Under the pieces are notes generated by a model that saw nothing but the letters and a program-made list of their open reading frames with translations, was not told the origin of the DNA and made no database searches. A program made the position numbers and the translations under genes. A DNA stretch of 9,345 nt, from positions 1 to 9,345 of the forward strand of contig LVAZ01000092.1 of the NCBI GenBank assembly GCA_001603055.1, read 5' to 3'. The DNA comes from Victivallales bacterium Lenti_02 (GTDB lineage: Bacteria; Verrucomicrobiota; Lentisphaeria; Oligosphaerales; Lenti-02). Below, piece by piece: positions 6,973-9,345 of the stretch. Position 1 is the stretch's first letter. Each line of letters starts with the position of its first letter.

Positions 6973-7001
6973 AATATACCCCCCCGTCTAGAGATTGTCC
7001 C
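6973..7001 (-). promoter_or_regulatory. Promoter-like site for the glycoside hydrolase
   Basis: On the minus strand GGGACA (6996-7001) and TATATT (6973-6978) are 17 bases apart, a good sigma-70-type pair (four and five matches of six). The -10 is 34 bases before the hydrolase start and the -35 lies in the last codons of pseudopilin A. It would let the hydrolase and later genes be expressed apart from pseudopilin A. Seven Gs sit between the hexamers. Confidence 0.4.
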
Positions 7002-7647
7002 AGATGTTGTTCGCGTGCCCGTAGTCGTAGGGGCCCCAGGCGCGGTAGATGTTCATGGTCTCGACGTGACCGTCGCAGAACAGGATGTTCACCTGCGGGG
7101 CGTGGACCCAGGGGTTCATCGGGCGGCGGGCACCGTTGCTGGTCTGCTCGGCGTTGCTGGTGAAGGACCGGCAGTAGCCCAGCTCCCAGTCACCACTGCT
7201 GCTGCGCGTCCAATCGCTGATGGGAACTGCGGTGAGGGTGAGCTGGGTGGTGTTGGTGTTGTCGGCCATCAACACGGTGCCCGAGAGATTCACCATGGAG
7301 GCGAGCTTGCGGCTGCGCAGCCCGTTGAAGAACCCATAGGAACTCACCCCGTCATCGACATTGCTGGGACACCGGCGCACATTGTCGTCGCCGTAGTAGG
7401 GCTGGAGCCAGTTCCCCCAGCGCATCTGGTAGGTGCCCTCGTCCCGGTAGCCGGGATTGTAGGTTTCCTGATTGTCCTGGACATACATCATATTGGCGAG
7501 GCCGAGCTGCTTGAGATTGTTCACGCACGAGATGGAGCGGGCCTTGGCCCGGGCCTGCTGCAAGGCCGGCAGCAGCATCGAAGCCAAAATGGCGATGATG
7601 GCGATGACCACCAGCAGCTCGATCAGGGTGAAAGGTCGGCGTTTCAT
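6988..7647 (-). CDS. Pseudopilin A (prepilin N-terminal methylation and H-X9-DG protein)
   Basis: A 219-residue pseudopilin of the same family as pseudopilin B. The leader MKRRP precedes FTLIELLVVIAIIAILASML, Glu is at mature position +5, and the helix continues to QARAKARSISCVNNLKQLGL (31-50). The C-terminal domain ends with His182 and Asp192-Gly193 (H-X9-DG, then HVE) and a short tail. It should sit in the inner membrane until processed, then join a periplasmic pseudopilus. The residue before the cleavage site is Pro rather than Gly. The ATG at 7647 has AAGGAG nine bases upstream and yields a normal short leader; the in-frame ATG at 7695 would add 16 residues with no such support. It is the first gene of the minus-strand run and faces the divergent regulatory region. 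The first 46 codons are strikingly similar in DNA to those of pseudopilin B. Confidence 0.92.
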   Translation of the reverse strand: MKRRPFTLIELLVVIAIIAILASMLLPALQQARAKARSISCVNNLKQLGLANMMYVQDNQETYNPGYRDEGTYQMRWGNWLQPYYGDDNVRRCPSNVDDGVSSYGFFNGLRSRKLASMVNLSGTVLMADNTNTTQLTLTAVPISDWTRSSSGDWELGYCRSFTSNAEQTSNGARRPMNPWVHAPQVNILFCDGHVETMNIYRAWGPYDYGHANNIWDNL

Positions 7648-7730
7648 ATTGCGGTTCTCCTTGGCTGGCGAATGGCGGCGTATCATTCCCGCCATCCTTC
7701 GATTTCAGTTGAACAACCATGTCCGTTTCT

Positions 7731-7765
7731 GAAAAAACAAACCTTCCGGGCCTCCGAGGCCCAGG
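7731..7765 (-). terminator. Terminator-like hairpin in the pseudopilin A leader
   Basis: On the minus strand CCT-GGGCCT-CGG-AGGCCC-(GGA)-AGG forms a GC-rich stem with a 3-base loop and bulge, followed at once by TTTGTTTTTTC. This is the standard form of an intrinsic terminator, but no gene ends before it: it lies 84 bases upstream of pseudopilin A, pointing into it. It may be a leader attenuator, or may stop antisense transcription leaving the beta-helix gene. Confidence 0.5.
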
Positions 7766-7797
7766 ATTCGACCGTCGCGAATTGATTCCCGACAGGC

Positions 7798-7825
7798 AGA
7801 CTACTGCCATTTCACCCGGCGTCAA
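7798..7825 (-). promoter_or_regulatory. Candidate promoter for the pseudopilin A unit
   Basis: On the minus strand TTGACG (7820-7825) and TAGTCT (7798-7803) are 16 bases apart. The -35 is good and the -10 poor (three of six). A transcript from here would pass through the terminator-like hairpin at 7731-7765 before reaching pseudopilin A. This is a weak prediction. Confidence 0.3.
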
Positions 7826-7833
7826 GAAATGGC
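7806..7833. promoter_or_regulatory. Candidate operator (8-bp inverted repeat)
   Basis: GCCATTTC (7806-7813) and GAAATGGC (7826-7833) are perfect inverted arms, 20 bases centre to centre, in the divergent intergenic region. The arms straddle the candidate -35 of the minus-strand promoter, and a second small repeat GGCAG-ACTA-CTGCC (7795-7808) overlaps its -10. The spacing of about two helix turns suits a dimeric regulator. No regulator gene is in the window. Confidence 0.45.
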
Positions 7834-7906
7834 GGCAAAATTCCGCGAGGGTTGCCGGTTCATTCCGCAAAAAGGGAAACTTACGGGATGGGATGGGGAA
7901 TCGCGG

Positions 7907-7934
7907 TTGACAAGTCGGGCTTCGCGGGCATGGT
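7907..7934 (+). promoter_or_regulatory. Candidate promoter for the beta-helix gene
   Basis: A perfect -35 hexamer TTGACA (7907-7912) is followed after 16 bases by CATGGT (7929-7934), a poor -10. It lies about 50 bases before the plus-strand start at 7983. The rest of 7648-7982 shows no coding gene; apart from the sites listed separately I see nothing more in it. Confidence 0.3.
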
Positions 7935-7982
7935 GTCTCCTCCGGCCTTGCCCCATGCAACCCTTCGTCAAACGAGGCAACC

Positions 7983-9345
7983 ATGACCGATCAGCCCACC
8001 CCGTGCAGACTGAGCCGCCGCGGCGTGATTGCCACCATCGGAGCCGCCGGCATCGCCCTCGCGAAATCGACGACCCGGAGCGTGGCCCAGGAGGCAGGCT
8101 TGCAGGCGCAGGTGAGCCCCGCCCAGTATCTGGATGTCCCCACCATGAAGGCCCGGGCGGAGCAGCGGGAGGGCGAATGGCTGGAGACTGCCGGTTTCCA
8201 CTCCCCCGGCGACGGCGGCGGCGCGCTCTACCAGCTTCGCCAGCCCGGCGAGGGAGTGCAGGCCAACGGGGCCGATGTCATCGCCCTCGATTCCGGCCTG
8301 CTGGCCGTCCTGCACGAGCGCAACGCCGTCAACTACCGCATGTTCGGCACCGTTTCCGACGGCGAGAGCGACGACGGGGTCCAGATCAAGCTGGCCCACG
8401 CCTACGCCAACCAGCATCAGGTGCCTGTGGTCAACCCGGGCGGCGAGTTCTGGATCAAGCAGACCAACGGCGTCGCCATCCGCACCAACGTCCAGTGGGG
8501 CAAGACCATCTTCCATGTGGACGAACGTTTCAACGACCGCCGGGTGCCCCGCTTCATCGTCCAGAACGACTACCCCGCCCTGTCCCTCGCCGCCGACGAC
8601 GCCCTCCGCCAGGCTCTGGTCGAGAAACTCAGGCCGGGCGTCCAGCTCATCCCCGAACTGGCCCCCTACGCCAATCACCTGTTCGTGGTCCAGGACAACC
8701 AGGACCGCATCGGCATCCGGGCGGGCTACGCCGGCAACACGGGTTGGGCGCGCGAGGAGCTGTTCTACGTCGAGGAGGAGGGGCGCATCGTCGGCGACAT
8801 CGCCTGGGCGTTCAGGAACTTCACCTCGATCCGGGCCATTCCCTGCAACGACACCTATCTGGTGATCGAGGGCGGCGGCTTCCGCTACTCGGGCGATTCG
8901 CCGGAAAACAGCGGCCCGGGCTACCATCACAACGGCATCTCCATCCAGCGCAGCCGCACCATCGTCCGCAATCAGTGGATGGGCCTCGAACCGGGCCGGC
9001 GCGACCTCTCCCTCGAACCCCGCCACGGGCTCTACTCCTTCAACAGCGTCTACGACGTGACCCTCGAGAACATCCGCGCCATGCCCTGGGAGAAGGGCCG
9101 CCGCCCGCCCGAGACCCCGGTCGCCCACGGCACCTACGGCATCGGCGGCGCCCGCATGCTCGCCTGCACTTTCCGCAATCTCACCGCCGAGGGCGGCTGG
9201 ATCGCCTGGGGCGTCTTCGGCACCAACCTCAACAAGGACTTCCGTTTCGAATACTGCCGCCTCAACCGCATCGACGTTCATTTCCACTGCTGGAATCTCC
9301 ACATCTCGAACTGCACCATCGGCTTCAAGGGCATCTCCGTCACCG
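7983..9345 (+). CDS. Tat-exported pectate-lyase-like beta-helix protein (3' end outside window)
   Basis: An open frame of 454 codons runs off the right edge. The N-terminus has a twin-arginine signal: LSRRGVIATIGAAGIALAKS (10-29) with the adjacent arginines at 12-13, so it is probably exported folded by the Tat system. Residues 119-170 match the start of the pectate lyase superfamily 3 / rhamnogalacturonase-epimerase-type beta-helix (MFGTVSDGESDDGVQIKLAH, then a Gly-Gly turn at 153-154 and TNVQWG). Later, HHNGISIQ, LYSFNSVYDVTLENI and FRFEYCRLNRIDVHFH show repeating strand-turn coils. Segments such as GRIVGDIAWAF and WGVFGTN recall, from memory, tailspike-like beta-helix proteins of gut bacteria with no known activity. 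No GH28 catalytic set is visible in the part present. The start has GAGG six bases upstream and places the Tat motif correctly. It is transcribed away from the pseudopilin unit. Substrate unknown. Confidence 0.85.
   Translation, partial: MTDQPTPCRLSRRGVIATIGAAGIALAKSTTRSVAQEAGLQAQVSPAQYLDVPTMKARAEQREGEWLETAGFHSPGDGGGALYQLRQPGEGVQANGADVIALDSGLLAVLHERNAVNYRMFGTVSDGESDDGVQIKLAHAYANQHQVPVVNPGGEFWIKQTNGVAIRTNVQWGKTIFHVDERFNDRRVPRFIVQNDYPALSLAADDALRQALVEKLRPGVQLIPELAPYANHLFVVQDNQDRIGIRAGYAGNTGWAREELFYVEEEGRIVGDIAWAFRNFTSIRAIPCNDTYLVIEGGGFRYSGDSPENSGPGYHHNGISIQRSRTIVRNQWMGLEPGRRDLSLEPRHGLYSFNSVYDVTLENIRAMPWEKGRRPPETPVAHGTYGIGGARMLACTFRNLTAEGGWIAWGVFGTNLNKDFRFEYCRLNRIDVHFHCWNLHISNCTIGFKGISVT

Noticed and set aside
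7648..7695. Alternative earlier start for pseudopilin A
   Set aside because: The start at 7647 has AAGGAG at nine bases and a normal short prepilin leader; the earlier ATG has neither advantage.
7352..7984. Minus-strand frame of 210 codons across the divergent region
   Set aside because: No domain, overlaps pseudopilin A in another frame, and passes through the hairpin and promoter-like sites.
7968..9302. Minus-strand open frame of 444 codons opposite the beta-helix gene
   Set aside because: Val/Ala/Gly/Asp-rich shadow sequence; the plus frame has a Tat signal and beta-helix motifs.
1..9345. CRISPR arrays, tRNA or rRNA genes, toxin-antitoxin or defence genes
   Set aside because: No regularly spaced repeats, no cloverleaf or rRNA signature and no matching protein motifs were seen by eye on either strand.

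Overview
The window is GC-rich bacterial DNA that looks like a member of the PVC group, most likely a Lentisphaerae/Kiritimatiellota-type (Victivallis-like) organism. The main reason is three coding segments carrying the pseudopilin signature of that group: an FTLIELLVV helix, then LLPAL..AR.KAR.ISC.NNLKQ.GL, then a C-terminal H-X9-DG motif. The company of a large secreted glycoside hydrolase and a Tat-exported beta-helix protein fits a polysaccharide-degrading lifestyle. The taxonomic call is an inference from family knowledge, not from a marker gene.

Layout. Left edge (1-478, plus strand): a leader hairpin and a small PqqD-like (RiPP-recognition-fold) protein. Its stop codon overlaps an ATG (TGATG), as if a coupled partner gene once followed. 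Instead, 479-1067 holds a degenerate ISL3-type transposase fragment (about 573-839), short repeats and no intact gene.

Centre (1068-7647, all minus strand, read right to left): pseudopilin A (6988-7647); a secreted 778-aa clan GH-A-like glycoside hydrolase with an N-terminal carbohydrate-binding-like module (4602-6938); thioredoxin reductase trxB (3563-4492); a secreted 567-aa hybrid protein whose last ~150 residues are a displaced pseudopilin (1744-3447); and pseudopilin B (1068-1718). Gaps are 49, 109, 115 and 25 bases. This could be one operon with internal promoters, and a good promoter-like site lies before the hydrolase. A hairpin just after the stop of pseudopilin B may close the unit.

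Right part: a 335-base divergent intergenic region (7648-7982) holds a candidate operator, promoter-like hexamers on both strands, and a terminator-like hairpin with a T tract facing the pseudopilin A gene, possibly a leader attenuator. From 7983 to the right edge runs a plus-strand Tat-signal pectate-lyase-like beta-helix protein, cut by the window end.

Working model (inference): a secreted-carbohydrate-enzyme locus in which pseudopilins of the type II secretion/pilus kind, a hydrolase and a beta-helix protein act outside the cytoplasm. TrxB is a cytoplasmic housekeeping enzyme that may simply be co-transcribed. The most unusual element is the hybrid protein, which carries a pseudopilin body at its C-terminus without a prepilin processing site and with the conserved Cys and His of the family replaced.
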